A DNA stretch of 64,000 nt, from assembly GCA_938084585.1 (NCBI GenBank), contig CALKFF010000002.1, positions 1 to 64,000 of the forward strand. Direction: 5' to 3'. The first letter of the stretch is position 1. Every line of letters starts with the position of its first letter. Under the pieces are notes generated by a model. That model worked only from the letters and a program-made list of their open reading frames with translations. It was not told the origin of the DNA and made no database searches. The translations under genes and the position numbers were made by a program. This document shows, piece by piece, positions 50,155 to 58,575 of this stretch. This stretch comes from an uncultured Flavobacteriales bacterium. GTDB taxonomy: Bacteria; Bacteroidota; Bacteroidia; Flavobacteriales_D; Sanyastnellaceae.

Positions 50155-51012
50155 TCAAGGAAAGACCACGGTTTTTTGGCCGTGGACAAACACGCGTCCT
50201 TCCAGATGAAGCTTCACCCCTCGGGCCAACGCTTCCCGCTCGCATACCCGACCCTTGCGCCTCAACTCCTCGGGCCCATCGCGGTGTGAGACCCGAACCA
50301 CTTCTTGCTCCAGAATGGGGCCCTGGTCCAACTCCGCCGTGACATAGTGGCACGTGGCCCCGACCAGCTTCACCCCCTTTTGGTGGGCCTGCTGGTAAGG
50401 CTTGGCGCCGGCAAAACTGGGCAAGAAGCTGTGGTGGATGTTCAGCATGCGGTCTTCATGTTGGGCCACGAGTTCTGCCGGCATGATTTGCATGAACCTC
50501 GCCAACACCGTCAAGTCCACGCGATGTTGACTCAACATCCCTTCAATGGCCGCAAAGGCCTCGGAATTCGACGGATGAAACGGCACATGATGAAAAGGAA
50601 CGTCGTACCAAGACGCATGCACCCCAATGTGCTCGTGGTTGGCCACAATGCACACCACCTCACATGGCAACTCACCGGTGCGCCACCTTTCGAGCAAGTC
50701 GACCACGCAATGCGTGGTCTTCGAAGCCAAGATGGCCACACGCGGTTTGCGTGATTGGGCGAACCACTCCACTTCCGCGTTGACGCGCCTTGCTGCAGGC
50801 AACAAGGTTTCCTCAAGCGCACGTTCACCCGTGGAGGCATGATGCACTTCCAAGCGCATGAAAAAACGCCCAGACGACTGGTCTGTGTGCTGCTGTGCGT
50901 CCAAAATGTTCCACCCATCGCGCGCAAGCGCTGAAGTGAATTCAGCAACCACACCAGTTTGGTCGTCGCAAGTCATACGGACGCACCACAATTCCTCAAC
51001 CTTGTCATTCAT
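50155..51012 (-). CDS. purU: Formyltetrahydrofolate deformylase
   Basis: 285 residues from the ATG at 51012. An N-terminal ACT domain (VRMTCDDQTGVVAEFTSALARDG in part) precedes a formyltransferase-like domain with VCIVANHEHIG and the active-site region NIHHSFLPSFAGAKPY. It hydrolyses 10-formyl-THF to formate and THF, supplying formate and balancing one-carbon pools. The length matches PurU. Its stop is one base from the end of the convergent AIM24-like gene. A -7-like box TATTTTCA ends 5 bases before the ATG. Confidence 0.94.
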   Translation of the reverse strand: MNDKVEELWCVRMTCDDQTGVVAEFTSALARDGWNILDAQQHTDQSSGRFFMRLEVHHASTGERALEETLLPAARRVNAEVEWFAQSRKPRVAILASKTTHCVVDLLERWRTGELPCEVVCIVANHEHIGVHASWYDVPFHHVPFHPSNSEAFAAIEGMLSQHRVDLTVLARFMQIMPAELVAQHEDRMLNIHHSFLPSFAGAKPYQQAHQKGVKLVGATCHYVTAELDQGPILEQEVVRVSHRDGPEELRRKGRVCEREALARGVKLHLEGRVFVHGQKTVVFP

Positions 51013-51017
51013 ACCTC

Positions 51018-51025
51018 TGAAAATA
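51018..51025 (-). promoter_or_regulatory. -7-like box for purU, leaderless spacing
   Basis: TATTTTCA on the minus strand (two mismatches to TAnnTTTG), 5 bases before the ATG at 51012. Confidence 0.35.
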
Positions 51026-51030
51026 CCTCT

Positions 51031-51058
51031 TTTGAAGGAATTCGTTCCATTACCTTTG
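51031..51058 (+). promoter_or_regulatory. Full Bacteroidota promoter for the small lipoprotein gene
   Basis: TTTG (51031-51034), 16 bases, then TACCTTTG (51051-51058), both matching the -33/-7 pattern. The leader is 23 bases and A-rich (GCGAAACCAAAACCC), similar to the leader of the M43 protease gene. Confidence 0.65.
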
Positions 51059-51081
51059 CGGCGAAACCAAAACCCATCCTC

Positions 51082-51393
51082 ATGAAGAAAACAACATTCA
51101 TCCTTGGCATGGTGGCCGCTGCAGCAGCGTTCACCGGCTGTGAAGAGCCATTGGCTTGCGAAGAAGGCAACAAGGCCATCTTGACCGTGTACAACAACAC
51201 CTTGTGCACCCCCATGATCGAAGCCAACGGCGACGACATGGTGGAAATCGAAGCCCTCGGCAGCGCCGTGATTGAGCTCGACGCAGGCACTTACGACATC
51301 TACGCAGACCTCGCACTCATCTCGGCATGTGTGGAGGCAGACACCACCATCGAAACCGTGTGTGGTGGCGAGTACACTTGGACTTTCGAGTGA
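51082..51393 (+). CDS. Small Cys-containing lipoprotein
   Basis: 103 residues from the ATG at 51082. The signal peptide ends in lipobox FTGC. The mature ~80 residues contain paired Cys positions (EPLACEEG, NNTLCTP, ISACVEA, ETVCGG) that could form disulfides, and a beta-rich pattern (AILTVYNNTLC, IELDAGTYDIYA). No family is recognised. It has the best promoter in the window and a near-perfect terminator, so it is probably well expressed. Confidence 0.8.
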   Translation: MKKTTFILGMVAAAAAFTGCEEPLACEEGNKAILTVYNNTLCTPMIEANGDDMVEIEALGSAVIELDAGTYDIYADLALISACVEADTTIETVCGGEYTWTFE

Positions 51394-51412
51394 TTCACGC
51401 TTGAACGAAATG

Positions 51413-51440
51413 AAAAGGCGCCCCATGGGGCGCCTTTTTT
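51413..51440. terminator. Bidirectional intrinsic terminator
   Basis: AAAAGGCGCCCC-AT-GGGGCGCCTTTTTT, a near-perfect palindrome with T runs on both strands. It serves the lipoprotein gene and the convergent redoxin gene. Confidence 0.9.
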
Positions 51441-51448
51441 GTTGCCCC

Positions 51449-51892
51449 TCATTCAATGGGGCAGCCGATGGCTTGCGTCACGGAGTCTGGGGGCGCTTGC
51501 CCTGCGAGCAGGGCTGCGACGGCGTCGCGGAGGTCGTGCCTTTTGGGTTTGGGGCGGTGCTTGCCCAGCGAGACATACAAGTCGTTGACCCGGCCGCGGT
51601 AATGCACCCGGCCCAGGGTGTCAAGCACGAAGACCTCTGGGGTCCACCTCGCGTTGAGGTCGACCGCTGCACCCTCCCGGTCCAACTGCAAAGGCCAAGT
51701 CACTCCGTAGGTGTCCGCAAACCCTTCGATGTCTTTCTGGGAGGTGCTCCCCTCTGGAAAGACGCCCACCATTTCCACTGGAGCTTCAGCCGCCGCCCAC
51801 TCGTTGTGGAGTGCGTTGAGGAAATAGGTGTAATCCTGGCAGATGGGACAGAGCGGCGCCAAGAACACCACCACCTTCCACACAGGGCTCAC
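51449..51892 (-). CDS. Redoxin (thioredoxin-like) protein coupled to the copper monooxygenase gene
   Basis: 147 residues. The start is a GTG overlapping the stop of the upstream gene (GTGA); no ATG is available near the domain start. It has a thioredoxin/AhpC-TSA-like fold with VVFLAPLCPICQDY (CxxC) and the cis-Pro region RWTPEVFVLD. It lacks an obvious signal peptide, although the short N-terminal stretch SPVWKVVVFLAP belongs to the fold. It probably reduces a partner thiol or peroxide. The overlap with the copper monooxygenase gene points to a joint function. Confidence 0.82.
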   Translation of the reverse strand: MSPVWKVVVFLAPLCPICQDYTYFLNALHNEWAAAEAPVEMVGVFPEGSTSQKDIEGFADTYGVTWPLQLDREGAAVDLNARWTPEVFVLDTLGRVHYRGRVNDLYVSLGKHRPKPKRHDLRDAVAALLAGQAPPDSVTQAIGCPIE

Positions 51893-53478
51893 TGAGGCAG
51901 CACTTGAAGTTGGGCGCTGCGCACCGTCCCCGTGGACGTGGTCAGGGTGTAGAGGTACTGGCCTGCCGGAAGCGCCGACACGTCGAAGGCCTCCAAGTGG
52001 TGACCTGCAGGGAGGTTTTGGCCGTCCAACCACGTTTTCACAACACGCCCTTGCATGTCCCGCAAGACGAGCGACGCCTTCGCCGACTGGGTCAGGTGAA
52101 AGCCCACACGGACTTGGTCGGCGCGCGCTGGGTTGGGCCACGCAGGGAACAAATTGTCCTGGCTGTAGTGCAGGACCGTGTTCCGGTCAGGCACCGACAA
52201 GGAAATGTCCTCGTCGCCCTCCTCGTAGGGCACGCCTTGGAGGAAGAGCACAAACATCTCCTCGGTGGTGAAGTCTCCCCAAGACATCCACTGAGGCGGG
52301 TCGTGGGGGTTGAAGGGGTTGTCGGCGGTGTTGTCATACGCGCAGAACGACTCGACCACATACCCCGCTGGAATGTGCACCAGTTCCGGGAACGTGAAGA
52401 TGCCTTGCCAGTTGAAGTCCCACTCCGGGATGGAAATCAATGGGATGGTGTCTTGCCCATTGGCGCTGCGCGCGAACACCTCCCACGACTTGCCGAGCAA
52501 ATGGCAATGGGGCGTGATGGACACCAGGCTGATGTCGTTGTTGACGGGGACCGAAGAATGGAAGGTGGTGACTTCGTTGGGCGGAATGACGAAGGGCTCC
52601 CCCAGCGTTTCGGGACCCGCGATCACCGTGACAATCTCGCGCTGAATGGGGGCGTCGTGGAAGAAGATGTTGATCTCGGTTTGGTCCACCTCCTCGATGG
52701 GAGACGGCCCGTAGTGCATCTGCAAGAGCAGATGGCTCCCCGGCTCCATGACATGCCCAATGGTCGGCGGAAATTCAAGCGGCGGTGTGCCGGGCACCCA
52801 CCCCCCAAACAAGAACTGCTCCACGTCGACGCCGTAATCGCCAAAGCTCTCGTACCCTGGATTGGGGTCGGCCGCATCCAAGGCTTGGGCTTGCGCGATG
52901 ACGTACGGCACGTTGGTGTACGCGACCAAGGCGTGGTGGTCGACCGCGTTGTTGCCAGGCCTGATTTCCACCGCCTTCACCTCCTTGGCCTCGGTCACGC
53001 CGGTGGGGATCACAAAGACCTGGTATTGGTCGAGCATGTTGCCTTCGTGCACGAAGGGCTCGGGCATGCCCAACACGAGGTCGGGCTCGCCAACCTGGCT
53101 GTCGTCAGGGTACGACGGCAACCCGGGGTTGTCTGCCGGGTTTCCCTCCGGCATGTCGTCGGCCACCCAGGCGCTGATGAGGTCCTTTTGGGCTTGGGTC
53201 AAAAACCGCTCGCCACGCAGGGAACTGTAGTTGTGGTCTGGCGTCCAAGGCGGCATGTAGCCCGTCTGGGTGACGTACTCGATGAAGTTGCCGTAAGCCG
53301 CAACTTCCGCATACGTGGTGAACGGCATGGGGCCGATCTCTCCCACCCGATGGCATTGGGTGCACTCGTTGTAGATGATGGGTGCGATGTCCGCATGAAA
53401 CGTGACAGACTGGGCCAAACAGGCTGCAGAGGAAAGCGCAGAAACGCCCACCACAGCCAAAGCGGAAAACAACTTCAT
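51889..53478 (-). CDS. Secreted cytochrome c/copper type II monooxygenase-like protein with T9SS tail
   Basis: 529 residues from the ATG at 53478 with a signal peptide (cut near 23). A short cytochrome-like segment carries one heme motif CTQCH around 39-43. The next ~350 residues resemble the ascorbate-dependent type II copper monooxygenase fold (PHM/DBH): DHHALVAYT, LLLQMHYGPS and SITPHCHLLGKSW supply likely Cu-binding His. The final ~80 residues (LFPAWPNPARADQVRV ... LPAGQYLYTL) are a T9SS sorting domain. A hydroxylating oxidase using an external reductant is plausible; the substrate is unknown. It is coupled to the redoxin gene by a 4-base overlap. Confidence 0.85.
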   Translation of the reverse strand: MKLFSALAVVGVSALSSAACLAQSVTFHADIAPIIYNECTQCHRVGEIGPMPFTTYAEVAAYGNFIEYVTQTGYMPPWTPDHNYSSLRGERFLTQAQKDLISAWVADDMPEGNPADNPGLPSYPDDSQVGEPDLVLGMPEPFVHEGNMLDQYQVFVIPTGVTEAKEVKAVEIRPGNNAVDHHALVAYTNVPYVIAQAQALDAADPNPGYESFGDYGVDVEQFLFGGWVPGTPPLEFPPTIGHVMEPGSHLLLQMHYGPSPIEEVDQTEINIFFHDAPIQREIVTVIAGPETLGEPFVIPPNEVTTFHSSVPVNNDISLVSITPHCHLLGKSWEVFARSANGQDTIPLISIPEWDFNWQGIFTFPELVHIPAGYVVESFCAYDNTADNPFNPHDPPQWMSWGDFTTEEMFVLFLQGVPYEEGDEDISLSVPDRNTVLHYSQDNLFPAWPNPARADQVRVGFHLTQSAKASLVLRDMQGRVVKTWLDGQNLPAGHHLEAFDVSALPAGQYLYTLTTSTGTVRSAQLQVLPQ

Positions 53479-53482
53479 CCCT

Positions 53483-53490
53483 CCAAGGTA
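53483..53490 (-). promoter_or_regulatory. -7-like box for the copper monooxygenase/redoxin pair, leaderless spacing
   Basis: TACCTTGG on the minus strand, 4 bases before the ATG at 53478; the intervening AGGG could alternatively act as a weak ribosome-binding site. Confidence 0.4.
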
Positions 53491-53558
53491 AGCCCTGGGG
53501 TTGGACACAGGCGAACATCCTCCTGTGCGATTGGGTTGGAATGGCAGAACTTGAGCCC

Positions 53559-54830
53559 ATGAAACTTCACCTCCATCTTGTCGTTGCCGCGTTGACCGGC
53601 TTGAGCCTGCACCAAGGTTTGGCGCAAAACATTTACGGGTTCCAACAGAACGTCATCCCTTGGCAACAGGGGTTGTACCTCGCGGGATACGACGTGCTGG
53701 GCGACACGTGGGTGTGGGGAGACACGTTGGATTACGCCGAAGGCTTCGGACTGGGGTCGTCGACCTACGACCAATGGGAAGACGACTTTGTCTTCTTGGG
53801 CTTGCCCAGCGGCGGCATGGCCGGCCTCCAATGGATGGCGCAGCCAGTTTGGACGCACGACGGGGCGTCCTTCGCGGAGTTTGAAGGCACGCTGCACAGC
53901 ATCCACCACGACATGCAATCCGGCCAATTCTACGGCCTTCAAGGCTACGGGCTGGACAGCACCTGGGTGTCTTGGGGAGGCGACGAAGGCTACTGGCAGA
54001 TTGACAATTGGGCGACCCGTGTGGTGGCCCTCACCCCTGAGGACGTCGAAGTCAACATGAACGTGGTGCTGGCGTTGCCGTGGCTTGAGGGCGTGGTGGC
54101 TGGCGCGTCATGCTACGACAGCGACACCCACCGCTTTTTCATTTGGGGCATCGACAACACCGGACAAGGCCGGCTCGTGGGGGTGGATTGCGCACTGGGC
54201 GAGGTGGTCAGCGACGTGAGCCCGTCCCTGGAGGCCAACCAAAACTTGTCCGAGTTTGAATACAACATTGTCGACGGCATGCTTCTAGGCCTGCGCGCCA
54301 GCCTGAACAGCACCAACACCAGCGCCGTCATGGAACTGATCAGCGTGGACCCCGCCACAGGCGACATCACGCCGAGGCTGGAGTTGCCCAACCTAGACAG
54401 CTACACCCCCGACGGTACGGTGTTTGACCAATTGAACCGCATGTACGTGTTGCATTACTACGCAGGCATGGGAACGAGCCCCCACATCATGGCCATCGAC
54501 GCCACAACATGGGACATCCTCGCAGACAACCCGCTGAACCAAAATTTCTTGGAGCTCGAAATGAGCAACGTCGCCTTCGCCGACCAGCGCTACAGTTTGT
54601 CCGAGGTTTCTGAATCACGCCGCCCAAGCCCCACCCTCAGGCTGGAGCAGGGGCGATGGACCAACGTGACCCCAGAACCGCTGGCGGTCATCCTGACGGA
54701 CCAGCTCGGACGTGTGGTCGAACAATCCGTGGTGCCGCCGTACGGCACACTCGAGGTTCCCCAAGGGTTCTGGATGTGGACGTTCACCGGCCAGCACGGC
54801 CAAATCACCCGAAAGACTTTCCGTCGCTGA
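53559..54830 (+). CDS. Exported beta-propeller-like protein of unknown function
   Basis: 423 residues from the ATG at 53559 with a signal peptide (MKLHLHLVVAALTGLSLHQGLAQ split at about 23). The mature protein is rich in Trp, Gly and Asp with repeated beta blocks (IYGFQQNVIPW, GRLVGVDCALGEVV, MELISVDPATGDIT, HIMAIDATTWDIL) that suggest a propeller. The C-terminus (LAVILTDQLGRVVEQSVV ... ITRKTFRR) resembles a short sorting-type beta domain but lacks the NPA motif, so T9SS export is uncertain. The family is not recognised. Confidence 0.72.
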   Translation: MKLHLHLVVAALTGLSLHQGLAQNIYGFQQNVIPWQQGLYLAGYDVLGDTWVWGDTLDYAEGFGLGSSTYDQWEDDFVFLGLPSGGMAGLQWMAQPVWTHDGASFAEFEGTLHSIHHDMQSGQFYGLQGYGLDSTWVSWGGDEGYWQIDNWATRVVALTPEDVEVNMNVVLALPWLEGVVAGASCYDSDTHRFFIWGIDNTGQGRLVGVDCALGEVVSDVSPSLEANQNLSEFEYNIVDGMLLGLRASLNSTNTSAVMELISVDPATGDITPRLELPNLDSYTPDGTVFDQLNRMYVLHYYAGMGTSPHIMAIDATTWDILADNPLNQNFLELEMSNVAFADQRYSLSEVSESRRPSPTLRLEQGRWTNVTPEPLAVILTDQLGRVVEQSVVPPYGTLEVPQGFWMWTFTGQHGQITRKTFRR

Positions 54831-54850
54831 AGATGTCGGAACTTCAGGGC

Positions 54851-55399
54851 ATGCGAACGTTCTTGACCTCACTCCTCCTCGCCGCATGCGCGGTCTTTTT
54901 CCCTGCTGTTGTGCTGGCCCAAACGGGAGCTCCCGACGCCCGTGGATTCATCGTGGCTGTGGGCGACGAGGTCCCCGACTTTGAGTTGACCGACCTGGAT
55001 GGCCAAGTCCACAGCCGCGCTTCCTTGCTCGGCTCCGTATACGTCCTCCAATTCACCGCCTCGTGGTGCAGCGTGTGCCGCGCGGAAATGCCTCACTTGG
55101 AATCCGAGGTCTGGCGAGCATTCAAGGACAGACCGACCGGCTTCACCCTGCTGGGCGTCGACTTGGACGAGCCTGCCGGCAAAGTGGCGGACTTCGCGGC
55201 CAAAATGAACGTCACCTACCCCATGTGTCCTGACGCGGACGGAGAGGTGTTTTACAGCATCGCCGGCCCCAAGACCGGCGTCACACGCAACGTCGTGGTC
55301 GGCCGACAAGGTCGCATCGCAATGTTGACCAGGCTCTTTGACGAAGAAGAATTTGACCGGATGGTGGAGGTGATTGACGACCTCACCACCTCAGATTGA
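54851..55399 (+). CDS. Exported TlpA-like thioredoxin
   Basis: 182 residues from the ATG at 54851; an in-frame ATG six codons earlier is possible. A signal peptide (RTFLTSLLLAACAVFFPAVVLA) precedes a TlpA/ResA-like domain: FELTDLDGQVHSRASLLG, active site FTASWCSVCRAEMPHLE (CxxC), LLGVDLDEP and the cis-Pro region KTGVTRNVVVG (Val-Thr in place of the usual Pro context). It acts in the periplasm on disulfides, for example in cytochrome maturation or oxidative damage repair. Its stop overlaps the convergent gene by 9 bases. Confidence 0.87.
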   Translation: MRTFLTSLLLAACAVFFPAVVLAQTGAPDARGFIVAVGDEVPDFELTDLDGQVHSRASLLGSVYVLQFTASWCSVCRAEMPHLESEVWRAFKDRPTGFTLLGVDLDEPAGKVADFAAKMNVTYPMCPDADGEVFYSIAGPKTGVTRNVVVGRQGRIAMLTRLFDEEEFDRMVEVIDDLTTSD

Positions 55400-55870
55400 C
55401 GCGTCAAGGTCTTGGTGCAGGCCTTGAACCGCCTGAAGGGCGCCACTGCTGAACCAAGGCGCCAGAACCACGTCAAACACCCCGGCTTGCACGGCTGGAT
55501 CTTGATCCACCCACACCCGCGCTTCGGCGGTGTCTGCGGTGTTCAGCACAAACAACCCTCGCCACGACTCTGGCGCCCGCGGCACGTCGTAAAAAGGTCC
55601 TGCCACCACCAGCTTCCCCTCTTCCGCCAAGCGCTCGATGTTGGCCATGTGCCCTGCAAAGAGGGCAGACAACACCGAGTCTGGACGTGCCGTGGTGTCG
55701 CCTGTTTGGAGCATCGCGAAGACGTAGGGCTTCATGCCCATCTCGTCCACGCCTCGAGAGGCCTGGCGCAACGCATCTTGGTTGTGAGAAGGGGTGCAAG
55801 CGACCATCGTCAAGAGCGCCAGCGCACAACCGCAAGCCAGCGAGGTCCAGCGCCATTGCGTCAAGCACAT
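55391..55870 (-). CDS. YciI-like lipoprotein
   Basis: 159 residues from the ATG at 55870. The signal peptide ends in lipobox MVAC. The mature domain (MKPYVFAMLQTGD, HMANIERLAEEGKLVVAGPF, GLFVLNTADTAEARVWVDQDP, GVFDVVLAPWF) matches the YciI/YCII ferredoxin-like fold, usually a small cytosolic protein; the lipoprotein form is found in some Bacteroidota. The stop of the RibD-like gene shares one base with its ATG (TGATG). The role is unknown. Confidence 0.83.
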   Translation of the reverse strand: MCLTQWRWTSLACGCALALLTMVACTPSHNQDALRQASRGVDEMGMKPYVFAMLQTGDTTARPDSVLSALFAGHMANIERLAEEGKLVVAGPFYDVPRAPESWRGLFVLNTADTAEARVWVDQDPAVQAGVFDVVLAPWFSSGALQAVQGLHQDLDASI

Positions 55871-56427
55871 CACGGCTGGGGTTTGGTTTGGAACCTCATT
55901 TGAACCAAGCCAGAGTCGAACGTCATGGCCCCGACACTTTCCAAGGCTTGCGGAGGACGCCCCTCCGGGAACAAGGGAATCCCACTGCCCAGGAGCGTGG
56001 GAATCACCGAAATCGTCCACTCGTCAATGTGCCCCGCCAAGGCCGCCAAGGCCTGCCCTCCTCCATCGCACCACACGACGTCTTCCTCCGAATTGACGCT
56101 CACGTGGTTCGCCAGCCACCCTGGCAGGTCGTCCACGGTCCCATACGTCAGCGTGTCGGTGGATGCATGGTTGGACGGTGTGCGGGTGAGCACGAAGCAG
56201 GGCCACTTGCCTTCGTGGGGAAATTGTCCGCCACAAAGGCCCGAGACAATGTCGAAGGTCCTTCGCCCCACAACGTAGCCCTTCACCCGCGACGCGAAGG
56301 CCATGTACCCGTAGTCTTCATCTTGGCGTTCCACTTGGGCCAAAAAATCAAGGCCGTCCTCGCTGTCGGCGAGGTATCCGTCGACGCTCATCGCGGCAAA
56401 CACCCCCAACCTCACCCCATTCATCAT
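55870..56427 (-). CDS. RibD C-terminal/dihydrofolate reductase-like protein
   Basis: 185 residues from the ATG at 56427, which overlaps the stop of the peptidase gene (ATGA). RLGVFAAMSVDGYLAD, GYVVGRRTFDIVSG, VVWCDGGGQALAAL and PTLLGSGIPLFPEG are the four blocks of the RibD C-terminal (DHFR-like) reductase family. Stand-alone members bind NADPH but are rarely characterised. It is the middle gene of a three-gene unit (peptidase, reductase, YciI-like) with single- or few-base overlaps. Confidence 0.88.
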   Translation of the reverse strand: MMNGVRLGVFAAMSVDGYLADSEDGLDFLAQVERQDEDYGYMAFASRVKGYVVGRRTFDIVSGLCGGQFPHEGKWPCFVLTRTPSNHASTDTLTYGTVDDLPGWLANHVSVNSEEDVVWCDGGGQALAALAGHIDEWTISVIPTLLGSGIPLFPEGRPPQALESVGAMTFDSGLVQMRFQTKPQP

Positions 56428-58550
56428 GGCTGCAGGGCGCTCAATTCGTTCAACACGAATGCCCACTTGTCCGCTTGTTCGTCCAAGATCTTTCCAATCG
56501 GCTTGCCAGCGCCGTGGCCGGCGTTGGTCTCCACCCGCAAGATCACAGGGCGGTCGCCCTCATGCACCGCTTGAAGGCGGGCGGCAAACTTGAAGCTGTG
56601 CGCCGGCACCACGCGGTCGTCGTGGTCGGCGGTGGTGACCATGGTGCTGGGGTACGTCACACCTTCATTCAAGTTGTGGACCGGCGAGTAGCCGAGCAAA
56701 TTGGCGAAGTCTGCTTTGGTGCTGTCTGCACAGCCGTATTCAGGAATCCAGCCCCACCCGATGGTGAACTTGTGGTAGCGCAACATGTCCATCACTCCCA
56801 CTGCCGGCAACGCCACACGGGCAAAGTCCGGACGTTGGGTCATGATGGCGCCCACCAGCAGTCCGCCGTTGGAGCCACCGGCAATGGCCAGCTTGTCGTG
56901 CGATGTGTAGCCCTCCGCGACCAAGTGGTCGCCGGCGGCGAAGAAGTCATCGAACACGTTCTGCTTGTCCAACAACATGCCGGCCTTGTGCCACGCCTCC
57001 CCAAATTCTCCGCCTCCGCGAAGGTTCGCCATGGCGTACACCCCACCGCGCTCCAAGAACGCGATGTTGCTCGCGCTGAAACTAGGCGTCAAGCTGATGT
57101 TGAATCCGCCGTACGCGTACAGCAACGTGGGGTTGGTGCCGTCCAACTCGAGCCCTTTCTGGTGCACGACGAACATGGGCACTTGGGTGCCGTCTTTGGA
57201 GGAGAACCAGATTTGTTTGGCCTCGAACTGGGAGGGGTCGAAGGCCACCTTAGGTTGGCTCCACAACGTGGACGTGCCCGACGCGATGTCCAACTTGTAG
57301 ATGGAGGTGGGCTGGGTGAACGACGTGAAGGCGTAGTACAGGTCCTTGGCGTCCATTTTGCCGCCAAATCCGCCCACAGACCCCACGTCGGCCGGCAACT
57401 TCACCACCCGGGGGTTGGACCCGTCGAGGTCGAAGCGCATCACCCGGTGGGACGCGTTGTGCAAGTACGTGGCCCAAAGCTGGCCACCCACCACACTCAC
57501 CGACTCCAACAAGTCGTCGGACTCTGGGAGCACGTCTTGCCACAGGGACTGGTCCGAAGGCGAAGCGGGATTGGCTGCCACCAAACGGTAGCGTGGCGCC
57601 CCAATGTCCGTTAGGACGTACAACTTGCCTTCCACATGCTCCACCAAGGACGAGTGGTGCTTGAAGCCTTCCACCAAGGGCAACCAGGCAACGTCGTCCG
57701 CTTCGCGGTCCATGACGTGCAAGGCGTTGCCGTCGGTCCCAGTGCTGGTGTTGAGCACGACGTATCGGCCGTCCTCCGTGGCTCCTGCGAAGTGGTAGCG
57801 GTTGGGCTCGTTGTCGTTGCGGAAGACCAACTCATCCTGATCCTGCGGCGTGCCCACTTTGTGGAAGTACACGCTGTGGAAGGTGTTCTCCGCACTGAAC
57901 GCACTGCCTTCTGGCGCGGGGTAGCGGCTGTAGTAGAAACCGTCCTGTACCCAAGAGGCGCCTGAAAACTTCACCCACTCCAACACTTCCCCCGTCGATT
58001 CACCTGTGGTCAAATCCAACACACGCATTTCCTGCCAGTCCGACCCTGCCGCGTTGCGCACCTCCACGACGTACCGGCCGTCGGGCGAAGCTCCGGACAG
58101 GCTTGCCGTCACCGTGCCGTCTTCACTCAAGGTGTTGGGGTCCAAGAACACCCGCTCTTCAGCGCCTTCGTGGTCTTGGACGAAGATCACGCTTTGGTTT
58201 TGCAACCCGTTGTTCCGGGTCAAAAACACCTTCTCCCCGATGCGGCGTGGAATGCCGACTCGTGGGTGGTTGAACAGTTCCTCGCAACGTTCACGCAGCT
58301 CTTCGCGGCCCGGGAGGCCGTGCAAGAACGACGTCGCGGTCTCAGCCTGGTCCGCGACCCAAGCCATCACTTCAGGATCGCGGTCGTCTTCCAACCAACG
58401 GTACGGATCGGCCACAGGGGTGTCCCACAAGGTGTCCACCACGTCGACAGTTCGGGTTTCAGGATAGGTCATGGTTTGGGTTGAATCGGCTCCACAGGAC
58501 GCGAACAGCGCACCTGCCGCGCCCAAGGCGAGCAAAGATTTGAACTTCAT
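56424..58550 (-). CDS. Prolyl oligopeptidase-family (S9A) lipoprotein
   Basis: 708 residues. The signal has lipobox FASC, so it is probably anchored in the envelope. The N-terminal helix and seven-bladed propeller precede the hydrolase domain with Ser560 in AGGSNGGLLVG, the Asp region TTADHDDRVVPAHS, and His in NAGHGAGKP. It cleaves short peptides after proline. The length fits S9A. A -7-like box ends 5 bases before the ATG, and it heads the unit running to 55391. Confidence 0.95.
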   Translation of the reverse strand: MKFKSLLALGAAGALFASCGADSTQTMTYPETRTVDVVDTLWDTPVADPYRWLEDDRDPEVMAWVADQAETATSFLHGLPGREELRERCEELFNHPRVGIPRRIGEKVFLTRNNGLQNQSVIFVQDHEGAEERVFLDPNTLSEDGTVTASLSGASPDGRYVVEVRNAAGSDWQEMRVLDLTTGESTGEVLEWVKFSGASWVQDGFYYSRYPAPEGSAFSAENTFHSVYFHKVGTPQDQDELVFRNDNEPNRYHFAGATEDGRYVVLNTSTGTDGNALHVMDREADDVAWLPLVEGFKHHSSLVEHVEGKLYVLTDIGAPRYRLVAANPASPSDQSLWQDVLPESDDLLESVSVVGGQLWATYLHNASHRVMRFDLDGSNPRVVKLPADVGSVGGFGGKMDAKDLYYAFTSFTQPTSIYKLDIASGTSTLWSQPKVAFDPSQFEAKQIWFSSKDGTQVPMFVVHQKGLELDGTNPTLLYAYGGFNISLTPSFSASNIAFLERGGVYAMANLRGGGEFGEAWHKAGMLLDKQNVFDDFFAAGDHLVAEGYTSHDKLAIAGGSNGGLLVGAIMTQRPDFARVALPAVGVMDMLRYHKFTIGWGWIPEYGCADSTKADFANLLGYSPVHNLNEGVTYPSTMVTTADHDDRVVPAHSFKFAARLQAVHEGDRPVILRVETNAGHGAGKPIGKILDEQADKWAFVLNELSALQP

Positions 58551-58555
58551 GGCTT

Positions 58556-58563
58556 CGAAAGTA
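58556..58563 (-). promoter_or_regulatory. -7 box for the prolyl oligopeptidase unit, leaderless spacing
   Basis: TACTTTCG on the minus strand, 5 bases before the ATG at 58550. Confidence 0.5.
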
Positions 58564-58575
58564 CAGCGGCCTCAA

